Part shown: positions 19,476 through 29,275 of the stretch, one piece after another
Layout of the letters: every line of letters starts with the position of its first letter
Numbering within the stretch: position 1 is the first letter of the stretch
Assembly (NCBI GenBank): GCA_948436025.1
Contig: CAOJHH010000004.1
Span: 1 to 56,585, forward strand
Reading direction: 5' to 3'
Source: an uncultured Clostridium sp.
Lineage (GTDB): Bacteria > Bacillota > Clostridia > TANB77 > CAG-508
Length of the DNA stretch: 56,585 nucleotides
Notes under the pieces: generated by a model
What the model was told of the DNA's origin: nothing
Seen by the model: only the letters and a program-made list of their open reading frames with translations
Databases searched by the model: none
Made by a program: the position numbers and the translations under genes

Positions 19476-19526
19476 GGAAAGCCCCTTTAACAAGGGGGCT
19501 GCCGCGGAGCGGCTGGGGGTTCTTAA
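19476..19526 (-). repeat. Palindromic repeat, family 2, right copy (inverted)
   Basis: Minus strand reads AAGAACCCCCAGCCGC..GCGGCAGCCCCCTTGTTAAAGGGGCT. With the left copy it makes a MITE-like inverted structure. Confidence 0.85.
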
Positions 19527-19578
19527 AAGCAATTAATATAAAAAATTATTACCTCTGAATTGTTATATTTGACTTTTA

Positions 19579-20287
19579 TTAATGAATTCGCATTAATTTA
19601 AAATCCAAATAATCCCCACTAACTAGATTAAATTCGATTCCTTCTACCTTTCCTTCAATGGCGTCTTTGTGGGAATGGGAATGTAAATGCCCATACATAC
19701 ATTTTTGTACATGGTATTGTTTCATGGTTTCTACAAATTGTAGCTCTAGTTTGTTTAGGATAGCTGAATTGGTAATTGGTGGATAGTGCATGAAGACATA
19801 AATTGGCTTATCTTCTCCGTATTTGGTTATTCCTTCATGGAGGGATAATTCTAGCCTTCCTAATTCACGGTTTAGTATTTTTCCTTGTCCTTCTAAATCG
19901 TTTAAGGTCCAGCCTCTTGTTCCGGTTAGGATAATTCCTTCGTAAAAAAAGCTATTATTAAATAAAAAATCAATCGTATCAAAATGGTTTTCGGCTAAAT
20001 AATTTTTCATTTTGGTTATGGTTGTCCACCAATAATCGTGGTTTCCTTTTAATAAGATTTTTCTTCCTGGTAACTCGTTTAGGTATTGGAAATCGAGATA
20101 CGCCTCTTCTAGACTCATAGCCCATGAAAAATCACCGTGGTAATACCACGACATCGTCGTTCTTTACTTTTTTTAACCAATCTTCTTTTATTTTTTGTTC
20201 GTGATTTTCCCAATTGTCTCCAAAAATGTTCATTGGTTTTGGATTTTTGAAAGACAAATGTAAATCGGCTATTACATAGATTGCCAT
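19579..20287 (-). CDS. Metallophosphoesterase, one CGGT site
   Basis: Calcineurin-like phosphoesterase, 235 residues, read across CGGT at 20134-20137 (Gly51). In triplets the gene stops immediately after CGG at TGA. The true ATG at 20287 gives MAIYVIADLHLSF (first metal motif DxH), FGDNWENHEQKI and then VVVLP-G-DFSWAMSLEEAY, in which GDFSWAM is the second metal motif of this subfamily and the glycine is conserved. Later motifs are LLKGNHDYWW (GNHD) and MYGHLHSHSH (GHxH). The same layout is seen in Firmicutes enzymes usually annotated as serine/threonine phosphatase or metallophosphoesterase; the substrate is unknown. The 235 residues agree with the family. Confidence 0.92.
20134..20137 (-). 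other. CGGT recoding site (Gly51, phosphoesterase)
   Basis: TTA CCA CGG TGA in triplets, an immediate stop; TTA CCA CGGT GAT TTT TCA TGG in +1 gives LP-G-DFSW. Confidence 0.95.
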
Positions 20288-20327
20288 GTTTATTTCCTTT
20301 CTTTATTTTTCTTATCATCTAGTAATC

Positions 20328-20352
20328 GAGTCGATGTGGGTATCCCCCTATA
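20328..20352 (-). repeat. Palindromic repeat, family 1 (degenerate), at the tsaD stop codon
   Basis: Minus strand TATAGGGGGATACCCACATCGAC. The TAG is the tsaD stop codon. The left arm is decayed. Confidence 0.6.
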
Positions 20353-21352
20353 ACATGCCTATTTTTAAATTAGGAATGGCGTTTAAGGATAAATCGGAGG
20401 TTTCTCCTTGTATAAAATGATAATACCCAGCAGAGGCTATCATAGCAGCATTATCGGTGCATAGCGAAAGTTCTGGATAATATACTTCTACTCCCTCTTC
20501 TTGTCCCATTTTAAAAAAAGCTTCTCTTATATGAAAATTGGCAGAAACGCCTCCTGCAATTGCTAATTTTTTTACGTTTAATTGCTGTAAGGCTTTTTTG
20601 GTATTGGTAAGGAGCATATCAATTACTGTTTGTTCAAAACTGGCACATAAATCCGCCTTATTTACTTCTGGATTTTTATGGTACAGATTTAAAATTGCCG
20701 TTTTAATTCCACTAAAACTAAAATCCAAACTATTATCAAAATACGTATGTGGTAACGGAATATTCACCTTTCCTTCTTTTGCAAGTTTATCAATTTTGGG
20801 TCCTCCCGGATAGGGTAAGCCAATTACTCTTGCTACTTTATCGAAAGCCTCTCCTATGGCATCATCTCTTGTGTGTGCTAATATTTCAAATTCAGTATAG
20901 TCTTTGATGTGGACTAAATGGGTATGTCCACCTGATATTACCAAGCATAAAAATGGTGGCTGTAAATCTTTATGAGTAATATAGTTTGCCGCAATATGTC
21001 CTTCAATGTGGTTTACTCCTACCAATGGTTTACTAAGAGCATATGCTAATGCTTTTGCATAGGCAACTCCTACTAAAAGAGCTCCTACTAATCCCGGACC
21101 ATAGGTTGGGCAAATAGCGGAAATTTCCTCATAAGAAATGTTCGCTTGTTCTAGTGCTTCTTTGGTAACGGCTGAAATAGCTTCTACATGGTTTCTGGAT
21201 GCAATTTCTGGAACCACTCCTCCAAATTGTTTATGAATATCAATTTGAGAATGTATCACGTTAGAAAGAACCTCTCTTCCATTTTTTACAACTGCAACGG
21301 AGGTTTCATCACAACTTGATTCAATTCCTAAGGTATAAATATCGTTCTTCAT
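20348..21352 (-). CDS. tsaD: tRNA N6-adenosine threonylcarbamoyltransferase
   Basis: Catalytic subunit for t6A37 in tRNAs that read ANN codons; works with TsaB, TsaE and TsaC. The 334-residue product starts [17 protein letters not shown], has the metal motif HIEGHIAAN (residues 110-118), ISGGHTHLV and the C-terminal [15 protein letters not shown] with the conserved Asp. Length and order are standard. ATG 21352 follows AAGGAAAA. No in-frame CGG, as expected for an essential gene here. Confidence 0.97.
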   Translation of the reverse strand: MKNDIYTLGIESSCDETSVAVVKNGREVLSNVIHSQIDIHKQFGGVVPEIASRNHVEAISAVTKEALEQANISYEEISAICPTYGPGLVGALLVGVAYAKALAYALSKPLVGVNHIEGHIAANYITHKDLQPPFLCLVISGGHTHLVHIKDYTEFEILAHTRDDAIGEAFDKVARVIGLPYPGGPKIDKLAKEGKVNIPLPHTYFDNSLDFSFSGIKTAILNLYHKNPEVNKADLCASFEQTVIDMLLTNTKKALQQLNVKKLAIAGGVSANFHIREAFFKMGQEEGVEVYYPELSLCTDNAAMIASAGYYHFIQGETSDLSLNAIPNLKIGML

Positions 21353-21385
21353 TTTATTTTCCTTTTTCTAGTTTGTTTTATTTTT

Positions 21386-21402
21386 ACGGGTCGCCCCTAC
21401 AT
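21386..21402 (-). repeat. Palindromic repeat, family 1 (short), at the stop codon of the M50 gene
   Basis: Minus strand TGTAGGGGCGACCCGTA; the TAG is the stop codon of the peptidase gene ending at 21397. Confidence 0.55.
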
Positions 21403-22131
21403 CATGCCAAATAGCATTCCAATTAGATTAAATAATCCTGTTGTAATCCAACCAATAATTGGCGAAATCAATTTTCCGGCAAGACCTGTTATCCATAAAA
21501 TTAGAAATGCAATATAAAAGTATTGTTGATAAGTATCCAGCCATGTTTTTACTTTATAAGACATGAAGTTTCGAAAAATTTTGCTACCATCTAGTGGTGG
21601 AAGTGGAATTAAATTAAACACACCAAGTCCCACATTCACAATAGCAGCCGATTGAATCATAATCATCACATAAAAGCCAATTTGTGAAATAGCAAAACTT
21701 GGAAAGAATTTGCCAATCACAAAATAAAGAAGAGTAAACACAATTGCTAAAACAAAATTCATAGCTGGACCTGCCACCGAAACAATCGCCTCTCCTGCTG
21801 ACATAGAATGTTTCCTATCAAAATTTCGCGGATTAATCTCAACTGGTTTTCCCCATCCAATATGAGCAAAAATAAGTAGTACAAAACCAATTGGATCCAT
21901 ATGGCTAAGTGGGTTTAAATTCAATCTTCCTTGCATTTTGGGTGTATCATCCCCTAATTTGTATGCCGCAAATGCATGAGCAAATTCATGAAATGTAATC
22001 GCAACAATAACTCCTGGAAGGGTTAATAATAAAGTAACTATTTCCAGTTTCCCCATACTCATCATTCCATAAATCACACTAATTCCTAAAATAATATATA
22101 AAATTCGTTTATCATAAGAAAAATGAAACAT
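21397..22131 (-). CDS. Site-2 protease-type M50 peptidase
   Basis: Intramembrane or membrane-associated zinc metalloprotease, 244 residues. Zinc motif in a helix: VAITFHEFAHAFAAYKLGD (HExxH); third ligand in LIPLPPLDGSKI (NLIPxPPLDG). About six helices. This is the short rhomboid-neighbour/YwhC type without a PDZ domain. It is the usual length and is found in most Clostridia; the substrate is unknown. ATG 22131 follows AGGAGAGAGG. About 45 bases from tsaD, probably cotranscribed. Confidence 0.92.
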   Translation of the reverse strand: MFHFSYDKRILYIILGISVIYGMMSMGKLEIVTLLLTLPGVIVAITFHEFAHAFAAYKLGDDTPKMQGRLNLNPLSHMDPIGFVLLIFAHIGWGKPVEINPRNFDRKHSMSAGEAIVSVAGPAMNFVLAIVFTLLYFVIGKFFPSFAISQIGFYVMIMIQSAAIVNVGLGVFNLIPLPPLDGSKIFRNFMSYKVKTWLDTYQQYFYIAFLILWITGLAGKLISPIIGWITTGLFNLIGMLFGMM

Positions 22132-22185
22132 AACCTCTCTCCTTTACCTTATTACAAATCTTGTTTTAATTTATTTATGTGCCTT

Positions 22186-22869
22186 TTAAAACTCCTTAAT
22201 CGTTTTAAACATAAACTCTAATTTATTGATAACCTTTTCAGTATGATAATGGCCACAGTACCATTTTTTATAATGAAGTCTATTCTCTACAGTATCTAAA
22301 AATTTTTCTGTATCTTGGTCTACTTTTGACTGGTCTATTCCTTGTAGAAATACTTCATATGGTAAATACTTGTATGGACAAGTATGAGTTAAAACCACAT
22401 CGACATTCAAATTATTTTTAATCATTTCTAAAACTTTACTTTTTGTTTCTTCACTTGGTTGTTCGTTCTTCCACCATCCTAATTTTCTTAATATTCTTAT
22501 TTCTTTATCAACGCTATATGCTCCACCTATAACTAATACCTTTTTATTATTTAAGTTATAAATTTCTCCATCTTTTGCAAAAAGTAAACTAGGATATTTC
22601 TTTTCGCAATATACAATACCACCTTTAAAAATTCTTTCTTTGTATGTATCTATATTTTCTGGTCGTTGTTCATGATTACCGTGAATACAAAATAGAGTAA
22701 TTGGTAAACTATTTAATTGTTGTTTTAATTCAATATCTTTTTGTCCATAATAATTTATTCCCGCATCTCCTAAAATAATTAGAATATCATCTTTTGTAGT
22801 ATGAATAGTGTAACACAAATCTAATACTCTTGTAAATTCTCGGTGCATATCTCCTGTTATATAAATCAT
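22186..22869 (-). CDS. Metallophosphoesterase
   Basis: Calcineurin-like phosphoesterase of 227 residues from the ATG at 22869 (GAGGAAAA upstream; the frame is open to an ATG at 22920 without a good ribosome site). Motifs in order: MIYITGDMHREF (D-H), ILGDAGINYYG (GD), FCIHGNHEQRP (GNHE), VVLTHTCP (H) and WYCGHYHTEK (GHxH). A Firmicutes and phage family often annotated as metallophosphatase. The substrate is not predictable. Unrelated at sequence level to the recoded enzyme at 19579. Intact. Confidence 0.88.
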   Translation of the reverse strand: MIYITGDMHREFTRVLDLCYTIHTTKDDILIILGDAGINYYGQKDIELKQQLNSLPITLFCIHGNHEQRPENIDTYKERIFKGGIVYCEKKYPSLLFAKDGEIYNLNNKKVLVIGGAYSVDKEIRILRKLGWWKNEQPSEETKSKVLEMIKNNLNVDVVLTHTCPYKYLPYEVFLQGIDQSKVDQDTEKFLDTVENRLHYKKWYCGHYHTEKVINKLEFMFKTIKEF

Positions 22870-22958
22870 ATTTTTTTCCTCTTTGCAATTATCGTTTTTA
22901 ATCCATTCATTTATTATCATTTTCTTACCAAATATTATATTGTGTATTTTTAATAAAT

Positions 22959-23750
22959 TTACTTATTTAAAACCTCTTCATAAACCGCAATTTCTAGTAA
23001 TTCTTCCAATGTACTTTTACAATTGCTCTTTACTCTATTTTGTTTTTTCTCTAAATTCTCAATATTTACTACTGAAATTATTTGTGGATTATATATTTTG
23101 CTATAGTCTTGTTCACTCATTACACAATTTATGTTTAAATCACAAATCATTCCATCCCATCTATAATATGAATGATAATATAACTCATTAAACATACTAG
23201 AACATTTAGCAGTTACTGCTTCTCCTTTTTTAAGGAATTTAAGTAAGAACAACGTATTTACATGGCAATTTCTATTTAAATCTGCATTCTGAATATAAGT
23301 TGCAATCTCTTTATTTTCACTATAATATTCATTTGCAAAAAAGAAATTATATTTTCCTAAGCAAGATTCTATATTAACGGAATTATCCTCCATATCATAT
23401 ATTTTGTCTATCAATCCCACATCAACTAATCCATCTACAAAAGCCTGTACATTACTTGCATTTTTAGTAATCTTTTTTATGGCATAATCCAAATATGTTT
23501 TATCATTAAATGCATATTTACTTAAAATCTTATGAAATTCCTCAAAAAATTGTGGTTGTGCAACCGTTAATTGAAATAAAGAATCAAAAACATCATAATC
23601 ATTATGTGCAAATTTATTTTCTTTTCTAAAATCTACATTACAAAACTTACTATACTCATCGATAACTTTTTTTAAAATTTCCATCTGCTTTGTTTTATTT
23701 TCTGCTTCCCAATTATCACAAATGAAATCTAAATCAATTTTTTCTTTCAT
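22959..23750 (-). CDS. Hypothetical protein
   Basis: Unrecognised 263-residue protein. It has no signal peptide, membrane helix or familiar motif; composition is Asn/Lys/Tyr/Phe-rich with several Cys. A predicted mostly helical body begins KEKIDLDFICDNWEAENK. ATG at 23750 is six bases after GAGGAG; ATG 23753 and an ATG at 23789 are alternatives. It lies between a phosphoesterase and lysS on the same strand. It could be an accessory or defence gene, but nothing specific supports that. Confidence 0.6.
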   Translation of the reverse strand: MKEKIDLDFICDNWEAENKTKQMEILKKVIDEYSKFCNVDFRKENKFAHNDYDVFDSLFQLTVAQPQFFEEFHKILSKYAFNDKTYLDYAIKKITKNASNVQAFVDGLVDVGLIDKIYDMEDNSVNIESCLGKYNFFFANEYYSENKEIATYIQNADLNRNCHVNTLFLLKFLKKGEAVTAKCSSMFNELYYHSYYRWDGMICDLNINCVMSEQDYSKIYNPQIISVVNIENLEKKQNRVKSNCKSTLEELLEIAVYEEVLNK

Positions 23751-23823
23751 CATTTTCTCCTCTACTTTGAATAGTATTAAGGTATTCATATCATTATATC
23801 CTATTCATAATATAATTTTTAGC

Positions 23824-25326
23824 TTACACAAGTGGTTTCATTGTTGGGAATAGTAGCACATCACGAATTGAGGCTGAATCGGTTAGTAGCATGATTAATC
23901 GGTCAATTCCCATTCCTAATCCACCTGTTGGTGGTAGACCGATTTCTAGACTTTGTACAAAGTCTTCGTCCATCATGTTGGCTTCTTCGTCTCCTGCTTC
24001 TCTTGCTTCTACTTGTTTTTTGAATCTTTCGTATTGGTCGATTGGGTCGTTTAATTCTGAATAAGCGTTGCCATACTCTCTTCCTCCAATGAATAATTCA
24101 AATCGCTCGGTTAGTCTTGGGTCTGTTGGTTTTCTTTTGGTTAATGGTGATACTTCTACTGGGTAATCGTAAATAAAGGTTGGCTCTATTAGGGTTTCTT
24201 CTACATATTCTTCAAAGAAAATGTTAATGATGTTTCCTCTTGTTTTTTTGATATCATCTACTTGTAATTTTCTTTCTTCGACTAGTTTTACTGCTTCTTC
24301 GTCTGTATTAATTTGGCTAAAGTCAATTCCCGTTACTTCTTTAATGGCATCAATCATCGTAATTCTTTTCCAAGATGGCGTTAAATCAATCTCCGTTCCT
24401 TGATAAGTAATTTTTGTGGTTCCTAGAATATTTTTGGCAATGGTAGATACCATTTCTTCAGTAATGTTCATCATATCATTATAATCTTCATAAGCAGCAT
24501 ACAATTCCATAGAAGTGAATTCTGGATTATGTTTTAAATCCATTCCTTCATTTCGAAATAATCTTCCTATTTCATATACTTTATCAAACCCACCAACAAT
24601 TAAACGTTTTAAATATAATTCTGGTGCAATTCTTAAATACATATCAATATCTAATGCATTATGATGTGTTACAAATGGTCTTGCGGTTGCTCCTCCTGCA
24701 ATGGTATTTAAAATTGGTGTTTCTACTTCTATATAACCTTTGGTATCTAAAAAATCTCTCATTTCTTTGATGATGCGACTTCTTAATTCAAACGTCTTTT
24801 TTACTTCTGGGTTTACAATTAAATCCGTATATCTTTGGCGATAACGTAAATCTGGGTCCTTTAACCCATGGAATTTTTCTGGAAGTGGTCGTAAGGATTT
24901 TGTTAGTAATGTTACATTTTTGGCATGTACCGATATTTCTTCGGTTCTGGTTTTAAAAACAAAACCAGTAATACCTATAATATCTCCAATATCATAAGTT
25001 TTAAATTCTTTGTAACTTTCTTCTCCTAAATCATTAATACTAACATAGCTTTGTATTTCTTCATCACAATCTTGAATGGTACAAAAAGAGGCTTTTCCCA
25101 TAATTCTTTTTGCAATAATTCTTCCTGCAATTGTTACATCTTTTTCCTCAAATTCTTCAAATTTTTCTTTGATTTCTCCTGCTGTATTGGTCCTATCGAA
25201 CTTCGTAATTTCAAATGGATTTTTTCCATTTTGTTGTAACTCTTCTAACTTCTCTTTTCTTACTTGCATAAGATGATTTACATCTAATTCTTGTTCTTCA
25301 TTTACATTGTTTTCTTTTTCACTCAT
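23824..25326 (-). CDS. lysS: Lysyl-tRNA synthetase (class II)
   Basis: Class IIb LysRS, 500 residues, charging tRNA-Lys. N-terminal OB-fold anticodon-binding domain (residues 50-150, [21 protein letters not shown]), then catalytic core with motif 2 [18 protein letters not shown] and motif 3 [14 protein letters not shown]; ends in [10 protein letters not shown]. Starts at an ATG with AGGATAGGGAAG upstream. No in-frame CGG. Secure. Confidence 0.98.
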   Translation of the reverse strand: MSEKENNVNEEQELDVNHLMQVRKEKLEELQQNGKNPFEITKFDRTNTAGEIKEKFEEFEEKDVTIAGRIIAKRIMGKASFCTIQDCDEEIQSYVSINDLGEESYKEFKTYDIGDIIGITGFVFKTRTEEISVHAKNVTLLTKSLRPLPEKFHGLKDPDLRYRQRYTDLIVNPEVKKTFELRSRIIKEMRDFLDTKGYIEVETPILNTIAGGATARPFVTHHNALDIDMYLRIAPELYLKRLIVGGFDKVYEIGRLFRNEGMDLKHNPEFTSMELYAAYEDYNDMMNITEEMVSTIAKNILGTTKITYQGTEIDLTPSWKRITMIDAIKEVTGIDFSQINTDEEAVKLVEERKLQVDDIKKTRGNIINIFFEEYVEETLIEPTFIYDYPVEVSPLTKRKPTDPRLTERFELFIGGREYGNAYSELNDPIDQYERFKKQVEAREAGDEEANMMDEDFVQSLEIGLPPTGGLGMGIDRLIMLLTDSASIRDVLLFPTMKPLV

Positions 25327-25386
25327 TTTCTTCCCTATCCTTTCTATGATATCTTATTATACCCCAGAAACTCGCTAATGTAAAGG

Positions 25387-25422
25387 AAAAAAGCGAAGAA
25401 ATTATCCTTTCTTCGCTTTTTT
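25387..25422 (-). terminator. Terminator after the 3D-domain gene
   Basis: Stem AAAAAAGCGAAGAAA/TTTCTTCGCTTTTTT with loop TTATCC. Its presence argues that coding does not continue past 25552 in any frame. Confidence 0.85.
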
Positions 25423-25551
25423 TCATTAACCCCAGTATCGCCAGAAAGTATTGCCATTAGTTTCCTGTAACGTTTATCCCAATTACTCTTATGGTAACTT
25501 TTTGTCGAAACGGAGAAAGCAAAGAGTACAAATCTTGCTTCTCCTTGCTTT

Positions 25552-26250
25552 TTAAAACTTGAAAATATAACATTCCTGGTTTTTCCGTCCATACTGTAAA
25601 GCAGCTTCATGACTGCTAAAGTAAATATCTAGTTTTTCACTTGATATTGCTCCTCCTCGGTCTTGCACTACAAACCATCCTCCATTCGGTTTATCTCTTA
25701 GTCCTGGAATATAAATGATTGTTCCGAATTCATACATTTCGCCTGCTGCAACAGTATACCACTGTATTACTTGAGATTCAGAAGCTGTTTGACCATCTTC
25801 TTTTCCGCAACACTTTATGCAAGCGCAATATGCTGATGTATTCATCATGCATATACTCGGAGTCATTCCTATTACTTTTGTACCTATTTGTGGATTTCTT
25901 GCAATTGCCTCTTTTAAAAACTTCTCCATTTCGGTTTGTCTTTCCTTGGCTAGCAAGATTTCCTCCTTGTAGATGGACATTCTAGGCTTTAGTGATTCTA
26001 TTCGAGCAGGAATGGGGAGTGTATCCATATAACGTTTTGCCTGTTCCTTTACAGAAAGATGTTCTGTCATAACTGTAGTAGAAGACATTGTGATGCCGTA
26101 TTCTTTTTCTTGTTTTTCAATGTTTTTATTAACTATGAAAATAACAAGAAAAACAATCAAACATAAACCAATGGCACCTTTTATAAAAGCCTCTGCTAAT
26201 ATGCTCCAAAACTCCTCTACTCTCCGCCTTCTTTTCATTACTGTTATCAT
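25552..26250 (-). CDS. 3D-domain (YuiC/stationary-phase survival-like) wall protein; CGG seems read as Arg
   Basis: Membrane-anchored 3D-domain protein, 232 residues. Basic N-terminus, one helix (about residues 23-43), a linker, then the 3D domain with its three aspartates (double-psi barrel, as in MltA-like lytic enzymes and YuiC): ASESQVIQWYTVAAG, YIPGL, WFVVQDRGGAI and LDIYFSSHEAALQYGRK. ATG at 26250 is six bases after GAAAGGAGAT. It is important as a counterexample: two in-frame CGG codons, at 26224-26226 (AGG CGG AGA, residue 9) and 25585-25587 (GGA CGG AAA, residue 222). At the first, a +1 shift hits TAG within two codons. At the second, the triplet reading YGRKNQECYIFKF ends the protein properly, just before a terminator. 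Confidence 0.85.
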   Translation of the reverse strand: MITVMKRRRRVEEFWSILAEAFIKGAIGLCLIVFLVIFIVNKNIEKQEKEYGITMSSTTVMTEHLSVKEQAKRYMDTLPIPARIESLKPRMSIYKEEILLAKERQTEMEKFLKEAIARNPQIGTKVIGMTPSICMMNTSAYCACIKCCGKEDGQTASESQVIQWYTVAAGEMYEFGTIIYIPGLRDKPNGGWFVVQDRGGAISSEKLDIYFSSHEAALQYGRKNQECYIFKF

Positions 26251-26427
26251 CTTTTGATCTCCTTTCAAAAATTTCCATAGAGGAAACTTCATTTTATACT
26301 TTAAACCTATTTCTATTATACCACTTATTCAACATAAAGTCTAATTTAGATTAAATTATTGCATTTTTTGCTGTTTTATGGTAAACTAATTGTATGCTAA
26401 AAAATCACTATTTAAAGGAGAGAGATT

Positions 26428-26778
26428 ATGACTTATACCCATTTAACAAAATTTACACTTGATTCACCTAGGCTTATTAAAGAAATTATTCAGGAATTTT
26501 CCAACAATCCTGAATTCTCTTCAATTCGGGTAGAAAGATTTGACAGTTTTTGCTTTGATGTGAGTAGAATCGATTGCGAAGTAATTAAGGCTCTTAATAC
26601 TTCCAAATTGCGAATTGCTTATCTACATATTCTTATTGCCAGAAGCATTGTATTACAACAAGAAAATTCTGAACTTTGGAATCTTGTTTTTATGTTAACT
26701 TTCTACCCTACGGATTGCCTTGACCTCGACAATTACCTCGGTTCCTTAGCAGAGAAATGCCACATCTCTCTGCCGTAG
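26428..26778 (+). CDS. Hypothetical protein, 116 aa
   Basis: Unrecognised protein, no membrane helix, mixed alpha/beta, ending KCHISLP. ATG 26428 follows AAAGGAGAGAG, and a strong terminator lies three bases after the stop, so it is likely a real gene. It contains an in-frame CGG at 26527 (ATT CGG GTA, residue 34) where a +1 shift would give an immediate TAG. If CGGN were always read as four bases, the product would be a 34-residue peptide, so this is a second counterexample or a natural truncation. Confidence 0.6.
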   Translation: MTYTHLTKFTLDSPRLIKEIIQEFSNNPEFSSIRVERFDSFCFDVSRIDCEVIKALNTSKLRIAYLHILIARSIVLQQENSELWNLVFMLTFYPTDCLDLDNYLGSLAEKCHISLP

Positions 26779-26781
26779 TGA

Positions 26782-26813
26782 AAAAAGTGCCGCGTTTTTA
26801 GGCGGCACTTTTT
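26782..26813. terminator. Convergent terminator overlapping the recN stop
   Basis: Stem AAAAAGTGCCGC/GCGGCACTTTTT. It serves the plus gene ending 26778 and encodes the last codons of recN (end 26798) on the other strand. Confidence 0.9.
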
Positions 26814-28430
26814 CGTAGTTCTCTTGCATGTTCTAAGGCAATGTTACTTACTTCTCCACTTGCAATTCTTGCAATTTCACGAATTGTTTCTTCTTCGTTT
26901 AATTTCTCGATACTTGTTTTTGTTATCTCGTTTTCTACCTTTTTACTAATATAGTAATTATAATCTCCTTTTGCTGCAATGGATGCTAAATGGGTAATAC
27001 ATAATACTTGATGATGGTTTGCAATTTGTTTCATTTTACCAGCTACTCGGTTTGCTGCAATTCCACTAATTCCTGTATCAATTTCATCAAAAATAAGAAT
27101 TGGCACTTGATCTACACCGGCAAGTACATGTTTTATGGCTAGCATAATTCGAGACATTTCTCCTCCTGAGGCAATTTTCGTAAGTGGTTTAAAATCATCT
27201 CCTGTATTTGTTTTAATATAGAATTCTACTTTATCTAATCCATTTTTATGAAAATGGTTGTCTTCATCAAATTCAACTTGTATTTGAAAGTTTGCTTGTT
27301 TCATTTCTAAATCTTGTAGTTCTTCCGTAATCTTATTGGATAATACTTGAGCATTATGGGTTCTTGCCAAATTCATTTGTTTTGCTAATATTACCATACT
27401 CTTTTCTAATTCTTCTCTTCTTTGTTTTAAAGCATTTCGGTATTCTTCTAAATTTTCAATTTGTTCAATTTCTTTTTTTATTTCTTCTCCATATGTTAAA
27501 ATTTCTAGTATGGTATTTCCATATTTTCGTTTTAAAGAAAATATCAAATCCAATCTTGTTTCGATTTTACTTCGTTCTTCTTCATCAAATTCTGTATCTT
27601 CTTTTAAACAACTAATATCTCTTGAAAATTCTTGTATATCATAGTAAATACTTCTTAAATTGTTTAGTTTTTCTTCATAAATAATATCCAAACCTTCTAT
27701 TTTTTCTAATGCTCTTACTGCTTTTGAAATGGAATCAATTGCATTTTCTCCAATCTCAAGGTCCACTTCTTCTAAGCCTTCAGTAATTTTTTCAGAATGT
27801 AGCATTTTGGTTCGTATTGCCTCTAAGTTTTCTTCTTCCCCTTCTTTTAGTTTTGCCTCTTCTATTTCATTTACTTGATATTGTAACAAATCTAGCTTTC
27901 TTTGCTTTTCCTTCTCATCTCCATAGTTTGCTTCTAGTTTGGCTTTTACTTCACAATATTCCTCATATTGTTTTTGGTATTTTTCTTTTAATGTCATTAT
28001 TTCCTCTCCGTACAAATCCATCTAAATATTGAATATGAGAAGTAGTGTCTAGTATGGTTTGGTTATCTTGTTGTCCATGAATATCAATAATATTTCTCAT
28101 AAATTCCTTTAATTCGTTAACCGTTACCATTCTTCCATTGATTTTACACAAATTTCTCCCATTTTGGTAAATTTCTCTAGAAATAATGATATTCCCATCA
28201 ATCGCATTTTCGTGGTTTGGCAAATACAGGCATACTTCTACAAAAGAATAGTCTTGCCCTTTTCTTATCATTTCTTTTGAAAATCGTCCTCCTGAAATAA
28301 TCGCCAAAGAATCAATAATTAATGTTTTTCCTGCACCTGTTTCTCCTGTTAACACATTTAATCCTTGGTTTAAGTCAATACTAATATCATCTATAATTCC
28401 AATGTTCTTAATATGTAAATTTGATATCAT
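26798..28430 (-). CDS. recN: DNA repair protein RecN, one CGGA site
   Basis: SMC-like ATPase for double-strand break repair, 543 residues, read across CGGA at 28007-28010 (Gly141). The first part holds the N-terminal strand MISNLHIKNIGIIDD, Walker A GETGAGKTLIID and the IDIHGQQDNQ motif. In triplets it then runs to a stop 15 codons later. The join reads HIQYLDGFV-G-EEIMTLKEKYQ, matching the conserved LDxFxGEE start of the first coiled coil. The second part has the coiled coils, the signature TKIASGGEMSRIMLA, Walker B ILIFDEIDTGISG and CITHLASIAA. Length is normal. ATG 28430 follows AGGAAG. No other in-frame CGG. Confidence 0.95.
28007..28010 (-). other. CGGA recoding site (Gly141, RecN)
   Basis: TTT GTA CGG AGA in triplets; TTT GTA CGGA GAG GAA in +1 gives FV-G-EE. 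Confidence 0.95.
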
Positions 28431-28468
28431 TTTACTTCCTCCTATCTTAATTTTTTTCGTAGACTACT

Positions 28469-29275
28469 TTATACCGTCTTTCTTAGTTCTTTATGAGCCA
28501 TCTCTACTATTTGTTTTATCTTTTCTCTTTTCACAAATAAATCAAACTCATTTTTTGTTTTTTGTACATATAGCAAATATTCGATATTCCCATTTCCACC
28601 CTTTATTGGTGAATACTCTAGACTTTGTACTGTAAAACCTAAACTACTTGCATATAGCATTATCTTTTCAATCACTTTTGCATGTGTTTTTTTATCTTTT
28701 ACAATTCCATTTTTGTTTAATGCTTCTGGTCCTGCTTCAAATTGTGGTTTAATTAATACTACCATTTCTCCATTCTCTTTTAATAATTGATATGCCTTTT
28801 CTAATACGTGCGTTAAGGAAATAAATGAAACATCAATGGAAATAAAATCTACCTTTTCCCATTCTTCCGAAACTTCCTTAATGTTGGTACCTTCTAAATT
28901 AACAACCCTTTTATCTTCTTTTAAAGAATCTACTAATTGCCCATGCCCAACATCAATAGCATATACTTTTCTTACCCCATTTTGTAACATGCAATCAGTA
29001 AATCCACCAGTAGATGCTCCAATATCTATTGCTATTTTTTCCTGTAAACGAATTCCAAATGCTTCAATTGCTTTTTGTAGTTTTAGCCCACCACGGCTAA
29101 CAAATGGCAAAACTTCTCCTTTAATTTCTATCTTGCTACCTTCTTCCACCATTTTACTTGGCTTATCTACTAACTCTCCCTCTACAAAAATGCACTTTTG
29201 TTTGATTGCATACTGTGCCTTTTGTCTAGTAGAAAAATGCTTCTTTTCCACTAATAAACAATCGATTCGTTTCAT
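28469..29275 (-). CDS. tlyA: TlyA-family rRNA 2'-O-methyltransferase/hemolysin A
   Basis: 268-residue SAM-dependent methyltransferase acting on 16S and 23S rRNA (C1409 and C1920 in mycobacteria). N-terminal S4 RNA-binding domain (RIDCLLVEKKHFSTRQKAQ), then the SAM motif AIDIGASTGGFTDCMLQNG and VVLIKPQFEAG. It is immediately upstream of recN (38 bases apart), the standard tlyA-recN order in Firmicutes (with argR often between). Start follows AAGGAGATAGAAGG. Intact. Confidence 0.95.
   Translation of the reverse strand: MKRIDCLLVEKKHFSTRQKAQYAIKQKCIFVEGELVDKPSKMVEEGSKIEIKGEVLPFVSRGGLKLQKAIEAFGIRLQEKIAIDIGASTGGFTDCMLQNGVRKVYAIDVGHGQLVDSLKEDKRVVNLEGTNIKEVSEEWEKVDFISIDVSFISLTHVLEKAYQLLKENGEMVVLIKPQFEAGPEALNKNGIVKDKKTHAKVIEKIMLYASSLGFTVQSLEYSPIKGGNGNIEYLLYVQKTKNEFDLFVKREKIKQIVEMAHKELRKTV

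Noticed and set aside
20134-20140. TGA as a sense codon or selenocysteine, prompted by CGG TGA
   Set aside because: TGA ends many intact genes here, and reading through it in frame 0 does not restore homology; only the +1 frame does.
25344-25610. Extension of the 3D gene through a +1 shift at CGGA 25585
   Set aside because: The shifted frame is open but loses the family C-terminus and runs through a clear terminator at 25387-25422.
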